A DNA stretch of 64,000 bases, taken from positions 83,722 to 147,721 of the forward strand of contig CAYZWI010000010.1 in assembly GCA_964482205.1 (NCBI GenBank), given 5' to 3'. Positions 43,278 to 52,877 of this stretch are shown one piece after another. Both the position numbers and the translations under genes were made by a program. Below the pieces are notes generated by a model. That model did not search any database. It was not told the origin of the DNA and saw only the letters and a program-made list of their open reading frames with translations. Position 1 is the first letter of the stretch. Every line of letters starts with the position of its first letter. The DNA is from JAZDGX01 sp964482205 (GTDB taxonomy: Bacteria; Eisenbacteria; RBG-16-71-46; CAIMUX01; WJJG01).

Positions 43278-45431
43278 ATGGCTCGGCGCCTGAGGCCGGC
43301 TTTGGGAATTGGCCTCGGCGCGGTCGCGGTGGCTGCGGTCTTGTGGTTCTCGGGAACCATGGACGCCTGGGAGAAGGCGACCTGGTCGGTTCGTGTTCGT
43401 TCGGTCGCATCTCGATCCGCTGCGACTGGCTCCATCAAGCTGATATTGCTCGACCAAGCAAGTTTGGATTGGGGAAGCCGGGAAAACGGCTGGGCGTGGC
43501 CTTGGCCGCGCGAGGTGTACGCGGCGATTCTCGACTTCTGTTCGCGTAGCGAAGCGCGGAGCGTGGCGTTCGACCTTCTCCTGACGGAACCCTCACTCTA
43601 TGGAGTCGATGATGACGTGCGTCTTGGTGCCGCCGCAAAGCGCACGCCCGGGTTTGTCGGAGCGCTCGCCCTTTCTTCGCTCGCGAACGCCGGCACTCGC
43701 GTGTGCGACCCTCATCTCGATGAGGTTTCAGGTGGTTTGCGCGGACGGGCAGCGGAATGGACCTGCGATGGTGTGAATGACCCAGCCACGAGATGTCTTC
43801 AGGCGGTGCTTGCGGCAAGAGTTCTTTCTCTCCCCGTCGAGGAAGCACTGCCCATTGGTGTTGCACTCGGGAATGTGGCCGAGCTGCCGGATCCTGATGG
43901 GGTTTATCGCCGGGTCTCTCTCTTGCGCTTCGTCGATGGATTCGCCGTCCCGTCTCTCGGCCTCGCAGCCTACCTGCAAGGAGAAGGAAAAGGCATTCCT
44001 GTAAAGTTGGAGCGGCATCGACTGAAGATCGGCAAACGGGTCATTCCTCTCGACGACAAGGGAAGAGCCATTTTGCGCTTCTCCGGTCCTTGGCTCACTT
44101 ACGAGAGCTTCAGCGCTGCCGCAGTGATCCAGTCCGAGCTTCAGATGCGCGAAGGTCGCGAACCAGTGATTGATCCGAGCTCTCTGCGTGGATGCGATGT
44201 CCTTTTCGGTCTGAGCGCTCCCGGTCTACTCGATCTGCGCTCCACCCCAGCGAGCCCGAGTGCGCCTGGAGTAGCGGTGCATGCCACCGTGCTCGACGAC
44301 TTACGCGCTGACGGCTTCCTACGGGATTCGCCCATGGCAGTGACCTGGGTTGCGATTGCGATCTGTGCAGTCTGCGTGGCAGGTCTAGTATTGAGTTGCC
44401 GCACCGCATGGCAGAGTTTGGCGTCCATCGCCATCTCGCTTTCCTCGCCGCCCTTGCTGAGCGCGGCAGGCTATGCATTCGGCTGGTGGTTTCCCCTGGT
44501 TCCGGCCGGTGCGGCAACGGCGGGAGCATTGACCGGAAGCTTGATCTGGAACTTCGCAACCGAGGGGCGACAGCGTCGTTTTCTCAAGAACGCGTTTCGT
44601 CAATATCTCAGTCCCCATGTAGTGGAAGAGCTCGTGGCGGATCCGCGCAAGCTTCGCCTCGGAGGCGAGCGCCGCGTGCTGACAATTTTTTTCTCGGACT
44701 TTGCTGGCTTTACTTCCATCAGCGAATCGCTCGCACCGGAACTTCTGACGGGCCTGCTCAACGACATTTTGTCTGACTTGACTGAAATCATCCTTGATGA
44801 AGATGGAACCCTGGACAAGTACGAAGGAGATGCTATCATTGCCTTCTGGAACGCTCCGTTGGAAGTGTCGGATCATGCGGCGCGCGCCTGCCGGGCCGCC
44901 CTGCGCTGCCAACACCAGCTTGCAGCCAGGCGCCACGAGTTCCGCCTGCGTACCGGTCATGAGCTGAACATGAGAATCGGTCTGCACACGGGTCCAGTCG
45001 TGGTTGGAAATATGGGTTCGAGACAACGGTTCAACTATACCGTGCTTGGTGATGCTGCGAATCTCGCTTCCCGACTGGAGGGCGCGAACAAGGCATTTCA
45101 GACGGCCATTATGATTTCTGACGCGACCCGGTTGGCAGCGGGGTCCTCGATGCGTGTACGTGAGCTTGGTTCTATCCAAGTCGTCGGCCGTCAAGCGCCC
45201 GTCAATGTCTTCGAGCTTCTCGGCTGGGGGAACGACGGATCGAATGATCAGGCATACGAACGGTTTCACGCGGCTTTGAGATTGTGCCGAGCCGGCGACA
45301 TGGCCAGTGCGGCTGCAGCGTTTGCTGCGTTGGCGGAGGATCCCGTCGCGCAGTGCTACGCCAAGCGGTGCGCCGCAGCAGTGGCCGGAAACGACGAGTT
45401 TCGCGGAGTGTGGAACTTGACTAGCAAGTAG
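43278..45431 (+). CDS. CHASE2-domain class III adenylate cyclase
   Basis: A 717-residue membrane protein. A first membrane helix (about 8-24) precedes a CHASE2 sensor domain outside the membrane (IKLILLDQASLDW, WPWPREVYAAILDF, RSVAFDLLLTEPS; about 50-330). Three hydrophobic segments (about 350-420) follow, then the cyclase domain (about 455-640): metal Asp in FFSDFAGFTSI, the second metal Asp and the adenine-selecting Lys in LDKYEGDAIIAFW, Thr in the partner position of NYTVLGDAANLASRLE with the transition-state Asn and Arg. The Lys/Thr pair points to class IIIb adenylate cyclases. It should make cAMP on an outer signal. It is followed seven bases later by an MBL hydrolase and then a cyclic-nucleotide-binding channel. 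Confidence 0.93.
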   Translation: MARRLRPALGIGLGAVAVAAVLWFSGTMDAWEKATWSVRVRSVASRSAATGSIKLILLDQASLDWGSRENGWAWPWPREVYAAILDFCSRSEARSVAFDLLLTEPSLYGVDDDVRLGAAAKRTPGFVGALALSSLANAGTRVCDPHLDEVSGGLRGRAAEWTCDGVNDPATRCLQAVLAARVLSLPVEEALPIGVALGNVAELPDPDGVYRRVSLLRFVDGFAVPSLGLAAYLQGEGKGIPVKLERHRLKIGKRVIPLDDKGRAILRFSGPWLTYESFSAAAVIQSELQMREGREPVIDPSSLRGCDVLFGLSAPGLLDLRSTPASPSAPGVAVHATVLDDLRADGFLRDSPMAVTWVAIAICAVCVAGLVLSCRTAWQSLASIAISLSSPPLLSAAGYAFGWWFPLVPAGAATAGALTGSLIWNFATEGRQRRFLKNAFRQYLSPHVVEELVADPRKLRLGGERRVLTIFFSDFAGFTSISESLAPELLTGLLNDILSDLTEIILDEDGTLDKYEGDAIIAFWNAPLEVSDHAARACRAALRCQHQLAARRHEFRLRTGHELNMRIGLHTGPVVVGNMGSRQRFNYTVLGDAANLASRLEGANKAFQTAIMISDATRLAAGSSMRVRELGSIQVVGRQAPVNVFELLGWGNDGSNDQAYERFHAALRLCRAGDMASAAAAFAALAEDPVAQCYAKRCAAAVAGNDEFRGVWNLTSK

Positions 45432-45438
45432 GTGGGCT

Positions 45439-46269
45439 ATGAAACTCTTCTTCGCTGGCGTACGCGGTTGCTGGCCAAGAAACAGTCCAGCGTTTGCCCG
45501 ATATGGAGGCGACACTACCTGCTTGCTGGTCCGGCCCCGAACCGGATCCCCTGTCTTTCTGGACGCGGGCACGGGAATTACGGAGGCAGCTGAACGGATT
45601 CCGCGCGGTCAGGCACTGCTCTTGCTCACCCACGCACACTTGGACCATTTGCAGGGGCTCCCGTCGCTCAATATCGGGTGGCCTTCGTCTGCGGACTGCC
45701 GTCTTACGATTGCCGGCCCCGAATGCGTGCCCGCCTGCAAGGCTGTGCGGAGATTGCTTACAGATCCGCTGTGGCCTTTGGAAGCCTCCGCTCTTGACAG
45801 GGCGGTCGACTTCCGAACCCTGTCCACTACGAGGGGGGATGACCCATTCACTTGGGGAAGTCTGGTCATCCGTTTCCTTGCGGTTCCCCATCCCGGAAGC
45901 TGCGTCGCTTATCGATTGGACGAATGCGGCGGGGGATCCTTTGTTTTTGCCCCGGACCTTGAATGGGGCGCTTGGGACGAAGGTGGACGGGCCGGGTTTG
46001 CCCGCCTGTGCGAAACGCCGAACCCTGCGAATCTCCTGGTGATGGACGGTCAATTCTCTGAGGCGGAGATCGTCGGCAAGCGAGGATGGGGCCACAGTAG
46101 CATCGGCGAATGCGCTGTGGCGGCCAAAGCGGGTGGGGTCGGCCGTCTGCTCATCACCCATCACGCGCCCTCGCACGATGATCCGGCCATGGACGCTCTT
46201 CAAATCGAGCTCGGCCACCTGTTTCCGGAGGCCGCCGCAGCACGCCAGGGGCAGGAATTCGAGATTTGA
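45439..46269 (+). CDS. Metallo-beta-lactamase-fold hydrolase
   Basis: A 276-residue cytosolic protein. The N-terminus MKLFFAGVRGCWPRNSPAFARYGGDTTCLLV is the signature of the MBL group that begins GVRGSxP...RYGGNTS; the metal motif is THAHLDHLQGL (HxHxDH, about 64-69), then PHPGSCVAYRL, FVFAPDLEW (metal Asp), GWGHSSI and LLITHHAPSHDD (final His). The active-site metal ligands are present. Members are annotated as phosphodiesterases, RNases or others; lying between a cAMP cyclase and a cNMP-binding channel makes cAMP phosphodiesterase an attractive but unproven guess. It is in the same operon: seven bases after the cyclase and 40 before the channel. Confidence 0.88.
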   Translation: MKLFFAGVRGCWPRNSPAFARYGGDTTCLLVRPRTGSPVFLDAGTGITEAAERIPRGQALLLLTHAHLDHLQGLPSLNIGWPSSADCRLTIAGPECVPACKAVRRLLTDPLWPLEASALDRAVDFRTLSTTRGDDPFTWGSLVIRFLAVPHPGSCVAYRLDECGGGSFVFAPDLEWGAWDEGGRAGFARLCETPNPANLLVMDGQFSEAEIVGKRGWGHSSIGECAVAAKAGGVGRLLITHHAPSHDDPAMDALQIELGHLFPEAAAARQGQEFEI

Positions 46270-46309
46270 TGATTGGGGAACACTTCAACCCCGCAGAAAG
46301 GAATCCAGC

Positions 46310-47932
46310 GTGAACGAACCCACTTGGTTCGTGGTGGAAATCCTGGCGTTCTTGGCGATCTTCGGCTGCGCCACGATGGTGACAGTGCGTCTAAGAAGTA
46401 GAATGCATGAAGAGCGCGGCAAGGTCCCAATCCTGCTGCATGTCTTGGCCAACCTCGTGTATGGCGTTTCCCGCCCCTTGGCCATTCTGCTAATTACCTG
46501 GCTGCTCTCGAGCGCGCTCGGGCGAATGTTCGGTTCATCCGATTGGATTCGGTCTCATGCGGGACATTTGGAGGCCTGGCGGATCTTTTGGATCGGGGTC
46601 GCCGCAATCGGCTTTATCGAAGCTCTGATCATGCAGACGTACGCCCTGCGCCGCCGCGCTTTTCCAGTCCCTGATCTATTGCTGGGAATCATCCGCAGCC
46701 TTCTGGTACTGCTGGTTGCGTTCGCCGTGCTGAAATTGGTCATGGGCGTCAACATAGCGCCGCTTCTGGCCTCCACTGCTCTGGTGACCGCGGTAGTTGG
46801 GTTTGCCCTCCAGGGAGTCTTGGGAGACCTGCTGGCGGGGATGTCAATGAACCTCGTCTGTTCCTTTCGAGCGGGCGAGTGGATTAGCGTCGACGAACTT
46901 GAAGGTCGTGTCGTCCGAACCAACTGGCGCGAGACGCAGCTACGAACGATTGCAGGCCACCATCTCACAATACCGAACGGCAAAGTGGCCGGAGCAATCG
47001 TACACAATATGGAACGACCCACAGCTTTGCGGCGCCATACAGTGTGCGTTGGCGCCTCCTATCACGACGAGCCCGATGAAGTGATTGCCGCTCTCTTGGC
47101 GGCCGTACACAGTCTTCCCGAAGCTCTGATGGAGCCAAAACCAGCTGCTTTGGTGACTGCTTTCCAAGATTTCGGAATCAACTACGAAGTCGATTTCTGG
47201 ACGACGCAGTTCCACCTGCGCAGAATCATCGATGCGAAAGCCAAGCGCATGATCTGGTATCAATTCAAACGCCGTGGGATCGAGATTCCGTTTCCGATGA
47301 GCGACAAGCTCCTGAATGACTTCATGACAGCCGTTCAAGGACAGCGCCGGCTTGTGCCGGACGACCGCGAGCTAGTCGCCCGAGCGGAAGATCTTCTCGA
47401 CAGCGACCTGTGCACGAAACTGGTCGTCGACAGCGAAGGGCGGTCATTGCTCTCACGTGAGGCGCTCCTGGAAATCGCTCCGCTGCTAAAGCGGTCGCTT
47501 TATACCCAGGGAGAGACGATTTTCACCCAAGGGGAGGAAGGTGCGGCATTCCATGTGGTTGCGCGGGGCAAACTCGCTGTCTCGGTAGCCGGCGACAAAG
47601 ATTGCACCGCATCCTTTGCGCTTGGACGAGGCGCCGTGGTTGGTGAAATGAGTCTCATGACGGGGGCTCCGCGCTCCGCGACGGTTACCGTCAGTGAGTC
47701 GGCGGAATTGCTCGAGTTCGATATCCAGGCCTTTCGGGCCATGCTCGCGCTGCGGCCCGATATCCCTGAGGCTCTGGCGACCCTAGCGGCGCACCGAGAG
47801 GTGCTGAATCGCGAGGCGTTGGAGCGCGCATCCAGCGAGCGCGATGCGGCGGCCGCTGCCAGTGCCGTGCATCGGAGCATTCTTGATCGCTTGCGAGCCA
47901 TGATTGGGGTTGGAGGAAACGCCGTGCAGTAA
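46310..47932 (+). CDS. MscS-family channel with C-terminal cyclic-nucleotide-binding domain
   Basis: A 540-residue inner-membrane channel of the bacterial cyclic-nucleotide-gated (bCNG) type. About four hydrophobic segments (8-25, 45-64, 88-105, 128-147) precede the MscS pore and beta domain (VNIAPLLASTALVTAVVGFALQGVLGDLLAGMSMN, FRAGEWISVDELEGRV) and vestibule ending GIEIPFPMSD (about 325). A linker leads to a cNMP-binding fold (about 400-505) with IFTQGEEGAAFHVVARGKLAV and a phosphate-binding cassette VVGEMSLMTGAPRSATV whose Glu and Arg are intact. The GTG at 46310 has AAAGGAA seven bases upstream. cAMP from the cyclase two genes before is the obvious ligand. Confidence 0.93.
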   Translation: MNEPTWFVVEILAFLAIFGCATMVTVRLRSRMHEERGKVPILLHVLANLVYGVSRPLAILLITWLLSSALGRMFGSSDWIRSHAGHLEAWRIFWIGVAAIGFIEALIMQTYALRRRAFPVPDLLLGIIRSLLVLLVAFAVLKLVMGVNIAPLLASTALVTAVVGFALQGVLGDLLAGMSMNLVCSFRAGEWISVDELEGRVVRTNWRETQLRTIAGHHLTIPNGKVAGAIVHNMERPTALRRHTVCVGASYHDEPDEVIAALLAAVHSLPEALMEPKPAALVTAFQDFGINYEVDFWTTQFHLRRIIDAKAKRMIWYQFKRRGIEIPFPMSDKLLNDFMTAVQGQRRLVPDDRELVARAEDLLDSDLCTKLVVDSEGRSLLSREALLEIAPLLKRSLYTQGETIFTQGEEGAAFHVVARGKLAVSVAGDKDCTASFALGRGAVVGEMSLMTGAPRSATVTVSESAELLEFDIQAFRAMLALRPDIPEALATLAAHREVLNREALERASSERDAAAAASAVHRSILDRLRAMIGVGGNAVQ

Positions 47933-48398
47933 TCGCGCCGGGGAGGGGGTCCGGCGGCGAAGCCTGTGTCGTCTTGGCAGACTGAAGGATCGGTCGGGAT
48001 ACATCGAGCTAAGGGCAAGAGCAGGGGTGATGCCAATCGCGCATGCCAAGCCTCTATACGACATAGATCATGCAACGGAAGGGGGTATCTTTGGGCGCGG
48101 ATCCTAAAGCACCCGTTCGGAAGGGCCCCGGTCGGGTTCCATTCCCCTCCGTTAAGCCGCACCGTAGGCAATCTTTCCCGTTTCGATCGGCCCAGGACTG
48201 CACCGCAGATTCGCTGTTGAGTTTTCTGAGACTTCCTCCCCGAGTGACTAGGTTCAGGTTGACGACGGCGGGACATCACTTTCCGCCGGCGGTCACTATC
48301 CAAATGACTGCCCGCTCGGACCGGTCAGTGGTCCTGCAAGGAGGGAAATCCTACGAAGGCCAGGGGCAGAGACCACGAGCGCAGGAGAGGGGGGGGGT
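47933..48398. other. 466 bases without a recognised gene
   Basis: This lies between the channel gene and the next exported protein. No frame has coding character and no RNA hairpin with a T-run was seen. A run of nine G ends about three bases before the next ATG. Confidence 0.5.
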
Positions 48399-49229
48399 AT
48401 GAGGCAGGTGGGGATCGCAATCGTTACACTTGCGATACTACTGGCGGCGATGCCGGTGTGGGTTCGAGCTCAGGAAGCGGGTACCCAGCGACTGTACGGA
48501 GGTAACAGCATTCTGCTCGCTTTCAGCGAGCGGCCATTATGGGCCGCGGAACAGCAGCCCGGCTCGGCGTCTAAAGCTGAAGAGCAGGTCGTGCCCCGGT
48601 TCCTGGTTTCGGCGACGGACCATGACCTGGTGCGCGCAGTATATCCTAGTGCCGAACTGCGCACCGGGATCGTGCGAAGAGAGGAAGGCTCTACCTACCG
48701 TGCCACAGTGCTCGATCGCTTCTCATCGGATAACGGCCGAACGGTCGCGGTCATCGGGGTCTGTTCCGTCGACGGGTCTACCTTGGAGCCGGAGAGCTTC
48801 CACGCGAATTCAACCACTGTCAGCATCCTAGTCCTTGGAGCCGAAACACCTCGCGGACACGAGATCCTATGCCTGGATCGAGAAATCACGGAAGGCGGGG
48901 GATTCGGTAGTCCTCCGGATTGCTCCTTGCTCCCCGTAGGTCCGGAGCGAGTGACCATCATGGTCAAGAGCGGATGGGCAGGCCAAGGCTTCTATAGCGA
49001 CACAACGCAGCTTTATACGCTCTGCGAAAAGAAGATGTGCCCAGCTTTGTCGGTGACGAGCCAGTACAGTGATAACGATGAGCAGGCGGCTAGCCATGAG
49101 ATCTTGATCGTCGACCCGCTGAAGCTGCAAGTGCAAGAGATGGAAACGACCGGTGCCACCCGAGTGACGCGCTACACCTGGGCGACGGATTCCTTGAAGT
49201 GGGTGGCAGTGATCGAAACACGAAGATAG
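48399..49229 (+). CDS. Exported protein of unknown function
   Basis: A 276-residue protein with a signal peptide (IAIVTLAILLAAMPVWVRAQ). The mature part is beta-rich and has no motif I know: PRFLVSATDHDLVRAVYPSAEL, RTVAVIGVCSVDGSTLEP, VSILVLGAETPRG, then a central Cys-containing part (EILCLDREI, PPDCSLL, LYTLCEKKMCPAL) and a C-terminal QVQEMETTGATRVTRYTWA. GGAG precedes an extended G-run just before the ATG. Codon style is like the cyclase operon upstream. It might be a periplasmic partner of that operon, but only by proximity. Confidence 0.7.
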   Translation: MRQVGIAIVTLAILLAAMPVWVRAQEAGTQRLYGGNSILLAFSERPLWAAEQQPGSASKAEEQVVPRFLVSATDHDLVRAVYPSAELRTGIVRREEGSTYRATVLDRFSSDNGRTVAVIGVCSVDGSTLEPESFHANSTTVSILVLGAETPRGHEILCLDREITEGGGFGSPPDCSLLPVGPERVTIMVKSGWAGQGFYSDTTQLYTLCEKKMCPALSVTSQYSDNDEQAASHEILIVDPLKLQVQEMETTGATRVTRYTWATDSLKWVAVIETRR

Positions 49230-49374
49230 GCAAGTATTCGGACGAGACGCAGGCGGCCGGGGCAAGTGCAGCGTCTTGTCGACTCTCTTAACGAAGAGCG
49301 ATCGTCATGGTGGGCTCTATCGAGCAACGGCGACATTCGTGGAGGCAATGCAGGCTCGCGAAAGGGGGGCCAGA

Positions 49375-49743
49375 ATGTCAAAGCACTACTTCACTCATCA
49401 CGGCTGGTCAGGGCTAACGACGAAAGGGAAGTTCCTCGCGCTAGGACTGGGCGTTCTGTTCGCACTCGTCTCCTTGTTCCTGTTGCCGTTGGTCTTTGAA
49501 GGAATGACCCTTCAACGTGTCATCAAGAAGGTGTTCAAGGCGGACGTTCTCGTCCTCGCCTGGGCCATCGGTGTCGGGTTCGTGTGCGCCGCCGTTGCCC
49601 ACCTCTTTCTCCCCAAACAGACATTCTATCAACAGGATTACTATTGTGCAGCATGCGGGCAGTATCTAGGAAGTGCCCCTGAACGGTGTGATCGCTGTGG
49701 ATCCAATCGCTATACAACGGAGGATCCTGGCGGAAGACGCTGA
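49375..49743 (+). CDS. Small membrane protein with C-terminal zinc ribbon
   Basis: A 122-residue protein with two hydrophobic segments (about 18-38, LALGLGVLFALVSLFLLPLV; about 56-75, VLVLAWAIGVGFVCAAVAHLF) followed by a four-cysteine zinc ribbon YYCAACGQYLGSAPERCDRCGSNRY (CxxC...CxxC, about 87-107). Such proteins often act as assembly or regulatory partners; the function is unknown. AGGGGGG lies five bases before the ATG at 49375; a longer frame from 49276 is less likely. A terminator-like hairpin follows after about 160 bases. Confidence 0.75.
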   Translation: MSKHYFTHHGWSGLTTKGKFLALGLGVLFALVSLFLLPLVFEGMTLQRVIKKVFKADVLVLAWAIGVGFVCAAVAHLFLPKQTFYQQDYYCAACGQYLGSAPERCDRCGSNRYTTEDPGGRR

Positions 49744-49902
49744 TCAGGCAGGAGGCGACAAATCCTGACCAGGCCGTGGAGTCTCCAAATATTCTGCAAT
49801 TGTGATCCTGCTCTCAGAAAAAGGTCACGGGGATCGCAGACAAAATCGAGAGGGCAAGGGCAGGCGCGCAAGGAAAACGCGCGAGTGTTCCTCGCCTAGC
49901 TG

Positions 49903-49926
49903 CCGGCGCCTTCCTGCCGGGTTTTT
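49903..49926 (+). terminator. Rho-independent terminator
   Basis: CCGGC and GCCGG pair around an 8-base loop and are followed by GTTTTT. It lies in the gap between the zinc-ribbon gene and the convergent MFS gene and would end the plus-strand transcript. Confidence 0.6.
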
Positions 49927-49944
49927 CCTCGATCCCTTCGCCCC

Positions 49945-51408
49945 TTACACATTCGCCTTCTCGTCCTTCGCGATCCATCTCGAGTAGAGCCAGATCCCGA
50001 GCGCGGCCAAGATGCCGAGACCCACGAAGGGCAGCCAGACGCGATACGGGTGGTAGGTCTCCCACAGCATGCGCGTGGCTGCATTCGGGTCGAGGCCTGT
50101 GGACGCCTGGAGCGCTTCCATGGCATTGGTGCGCTCGACGCCCTGGGGCACCCCGCCATGTTGCTCGAGATAGCGCAACGCCAGGGTCGCCTTTTCGCCT
50201 AAGCGTTCGTACAGGCCTCCTCCCGCCAGCGAGCCGATCACCCACCCGATCGCGAAGGGCATGTTGGCGTAACCCATGTAGAGCGCCTTCTGCCCTTCGG
50301 GCGCGATCACGCCGAGGTATTCGTTCATCTTCGGCGAGGAGAGCATCTCCCCGACCGCGAAAACGGCGATTCCCAGGAAGCACATCCAGCCCGACATGCT
50401 GAAGCCCGCCATCAGGAGGCCGATCGACGCGATCACGATTCCGATGAAGATCGACTGCACGCGCTTCATGCGCGAGGCGAGCCACGAGATCCACAGCACG
50501 CAGAGCACGATGAGGCCCGCGTCCACATTGATCAGCCATTCCTGAGCGAGCATCGTGCCGCGGGCCGTCTCGGTGGTGAACAGGCTCGGCAGGTTCAACG
50601 CCTGCACCATCGCCCGCGAGTCGACCCAATCGACGATGAAATTGGGGAGGAGATCGAAGAGCTGCATGAACATGAGCCAGAAGCCCGACATGATGAGAAT
50701 GAAGCTGATGAGCTTCGGCTGGGCGAGGTTGCGAACCGTGCGCTTCAGGATTTCCAGCGGACCGCCGCGCTGCACACCGCCTGCCGAGACGGCCGGGTAG
50801 GTGAGCAGCATGAGGAAGTTCAGCGAGAGGATGATCGCAGAGCCGAAAAAGACATGGCTCCACGACATGCCGACCAGGTAGTGGGCGAGCGGGGGCCCCA
50901 GGAAGCCGCCGATGTTGACCACCATGTAGAAGGTGCCCCAGCCGACCGAGGAGGTCTTCTCATCGAGCGTGCGAACGAGCGTGCCTTGAAGCCCCGGCTT
51001 GAAAAAGGCCGTGCCGAGTCCAACCGTGCAGGCGCCGAGCAGGAAGGGCAGGTACATTCGCTGGGTCGCCATCAGGATGTAGCCGACGATCGTGATCGCG
51101 GTCGCGAACGCGATCGTCTTCTTGTAGCCCAGACGATCGGCGAAGCCGCCGGAGAAGATCGGCACGCCCGCCTGCACCGCGGCCCACCAGGCGTAAATCA
51201 CCGCCTTTTGGGGCTGGGTGAAGTGCAGCCCGCCCGGCTCGTCCGCCTGGGCGATGTAGATCGGCACGACCACGCGCACGCCGTAGTAGGCGAGACGCTC
51301 GATCGTCTCCATGACATTCACCATCCAGAAGGCGCGCGGCATGCGCGCGAGCTGCGCGAAGGGCCCAGCCTTCTTGGGCTTCGTCGCCGTTTGGGCGGAT
51401 GTGGACAT
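49945..51408 (-). CDS. POT-like MFS transporter
   Basis: A 487-residue inner-membrane transporter with about 12-14 hydrophobic segments. The N-terminal MVNVMETIERLAYYGVRVVVPIYI resembles the ExxERFxYYG motif of proton-coupled oligopeptide transporters, and GGFADRLGYKKT is the MFS motif A loop; later FKPGLQGTLVRTLDE and SSPKMNEYLGVIAPEGQKALYMGYANMPFAIG resemble the transporter at 28651-30120. An insertion of about 60 residues lies in a late loop (LEQHGGVPQGVERTNAMEALQA). GGAG lies six bases before the ATG at 51408; earlier ATGs are possible. Substrate is probably peptide-like, by family only. Confidence 0.87.
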   Translation of the reverse strand: MSTSAQTATKPKKAGPFAQLARMPRAFWMVNVMETIERLAYYGVRVVVPIYIAQADEPGGLHFTQPQKAVIYAWWAAVQAGVPIFSGGFADRLGYKKTIAFATAITIVGYILMATQRMYLPFLLGACTVGLGTAFFKPGLQGTLVRTLDEKTSSVGWGTFYMVVNIGGFLGPPLAHYLVGMSWSHVFFGSAIILSLNFLMLLTYPAVSAGGVQRGGPLEILKRTVRNLAQPKLISFILIMSGFWLMFMQLFDLLPNFIVDWVDSRAMVQALNLPSLFTTETARGTMLAQEWLINVDAGLIVLCVLWISWLASRMKRVQSIFIGIVIASIGLLMAGFSMSGWMCFLGIAVFAVGEMLSSPKMNEYLGVIAPEGQKALYMGYANMPFAIGWVIGSLAGGGLYERLGEKATLALRYLEQHGGVPQGVERTNAMEALQASTGLDPNAATRMLWETYHPYRVWLPFVGLGILAALGIWLYSRWIAKDEKANV

Positions 51409-51603
51409 GCGAGTCTCCATGGTTGGCGGATCGGGCACCGCCAGGCGGCCCGAATCCTTCTGCAAGCATCAAGTCCCTCGCAGACGTCCGGCTGTCGTCC
51501 GCAAGCGTCAGGGACCCCTGTCTGCAAGCGTCGAGAACTTCACGACTGTCTGCTTCCGGCGCCTGGGAATCAAGCGCTTTGGAGCGGGACGGCGATCGGC
51601 CCT

Positions 51604-52725
51604 TTAGCGGATCTCGTACTGCGCGAACACGCAGGGAATCGACCCGTTGTTCATCCGATTGCGCTTGAAGGGCCGCAGGCGGAAGACCTTCTCGAAGCCT
51701 TCCTCCGCCGCAAGGACCGCGACGCGCGTTCCGGGAAACGCCCGCAACCGCTCGCGGAACGCTTCCCAGACGGGCGCGTACGATTCCTCGTCGCCCACGC
51801 GGATGCCGTAGGGCGGATTCGTGACCACCCACGATCCGGGCTCGAGTCGCATCTGCGACACATCGCGAACCGACAAACGGATGACTTCATCGAAACCGGC
51901 GGAGGTCACGTTCGCGCGGGCCGACTCGATCCATTGCGCGGAGCGGTCGCCTCCGCTCAAGCGCAGATCGTGCACGGGCCGGATGGCCGCTTCCGCTTCC
52001 TCGCGCAACGCGGCGAACCGGCGCGCGTCGAAATCCGGCCACGACATGCAGCCGAAACGCTTGCGCCAATTCGTCGGAGGCGTGCGCGTGGCGATGAGCG
52101 CGGCTTCGGTCAGAATCGTGCCCGAGCCGCAGAAGGGATCGTGCAGCGGCGCGTCCGGTTCCCAGCGCGACTGCAGCACCATGGCGGCCGCCAGGTGCTC
52201 GCGCAGGCTGCTCTCGTGCTGCGCCACCCGATAGCCGCGCATGTGCAGCGGCGCGCCCGCTCCATCGAGGCCCACCGAGAAGCGGCGATTCTCGAGATAG
52301 CAGACGACATGAAATTCCGCGGCGGCGGTGTCCACCGACGGCCTTCGCCCAAGGCGCTCGAGCATCTCGTCGGCGATGGCGTCCTTGATGCGGTAGAGGC
52401 CGAAGCGCACGCTGCGCAGCAGCGAGGAGTGCACATTGAAGGTCACGCGAAAGGTGGTGTCCGGCGTGAGCCAATGCGGCCAGTCGATCGAGCGGACGAC
52501 TTCGTAGATGTCCTCTTCGCGCTCGATCTCGTAGTGGGCGATCTCGCGCACGACCCGCGAAGCGCAGCGCAAATGAATGAGGGCGCGATAGAGGTCCTCG
52601 AGGGCGCCCTCGAAGCGCGCGCGCCCGGGCTCGATGCGGGTGACTTCGATGCCGAGCGCCTTCAATTCGGCGCTCACGACCTGCTCGACTCCCACGCCGA
52701 GCGTCGCATAGAAGCGCTCCGCCAT
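51604..52725 (-). CDS. THUMP-type rRNA/tRNA guanine-N2 methyltransferase (RlmL/TrmN6-like)
   Basis: A 373-residue RNA methyltransferase. The N-terminal THUMP-like part (about 1-160) has FYATLGVGVEQVVSAELKALGIE and RFEGALEDLYRALIHLRCASRV; the methyltransferase part has RVAQHESSLREHLAAAMVLQSRW, motif I DPFCGSGTILTEAALIA and catalytic NPPYGIRVGDE. These are the features of RlmL (N-terminal half), which methylates G2445 of 23S rRNA, and of archaeal/eukaryotic TrmN6. The E. coli RlmL C-terminal RlmK domain is absent. It sits alone between convergent or divergent neighbours. Confidence 0.9.
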   Translation of the reverse strand: MAERFYATLGVGVEQVVSAELKALGIEVTRIEPGRARFEGALEDLYRALIHLRCASRVVREIAHYEIEREEDIYEVVRSIDWPHWLTPDTTFRVTFNVHSSLLRSVRFGLYRIKDAIADEMLERLGRRPSVDTAAAEFHVVCYLENRRFSVGLDGAGAPLHMRGYRVAQHESSLREHLAAAMVLQSRWEPDAPLHDPFCGSGTILTEAALIATRTPPTNWRKRFGCMSWPDFDARRFAALREEAEAAIRPVHDLRLSGGDRSAQWIESARANVTSAGFDEVIRLSVRDVSQMRLEPGSWVVTNPPYGIRVGDEESYAPVWEAFRERLRAFPGTRVAVLAAEEGFEKVFRLRPFKRNRMNNGSIPCVFAQYEIR

Positions 52726-52877
52726 CGTTTCCTCGCTTCGTCATCGTCAAGAATCGCATGCCACGGCGCGCGCATGCGCCGCTCAGCACCCTTGAGCAGA
52801 AGTCAATTGGGGGCGCATGTCAACCGCGCTTCAAGCTACGCGGTCGAGCGGACGAGCGGATAGGATGGACCGTGTGC

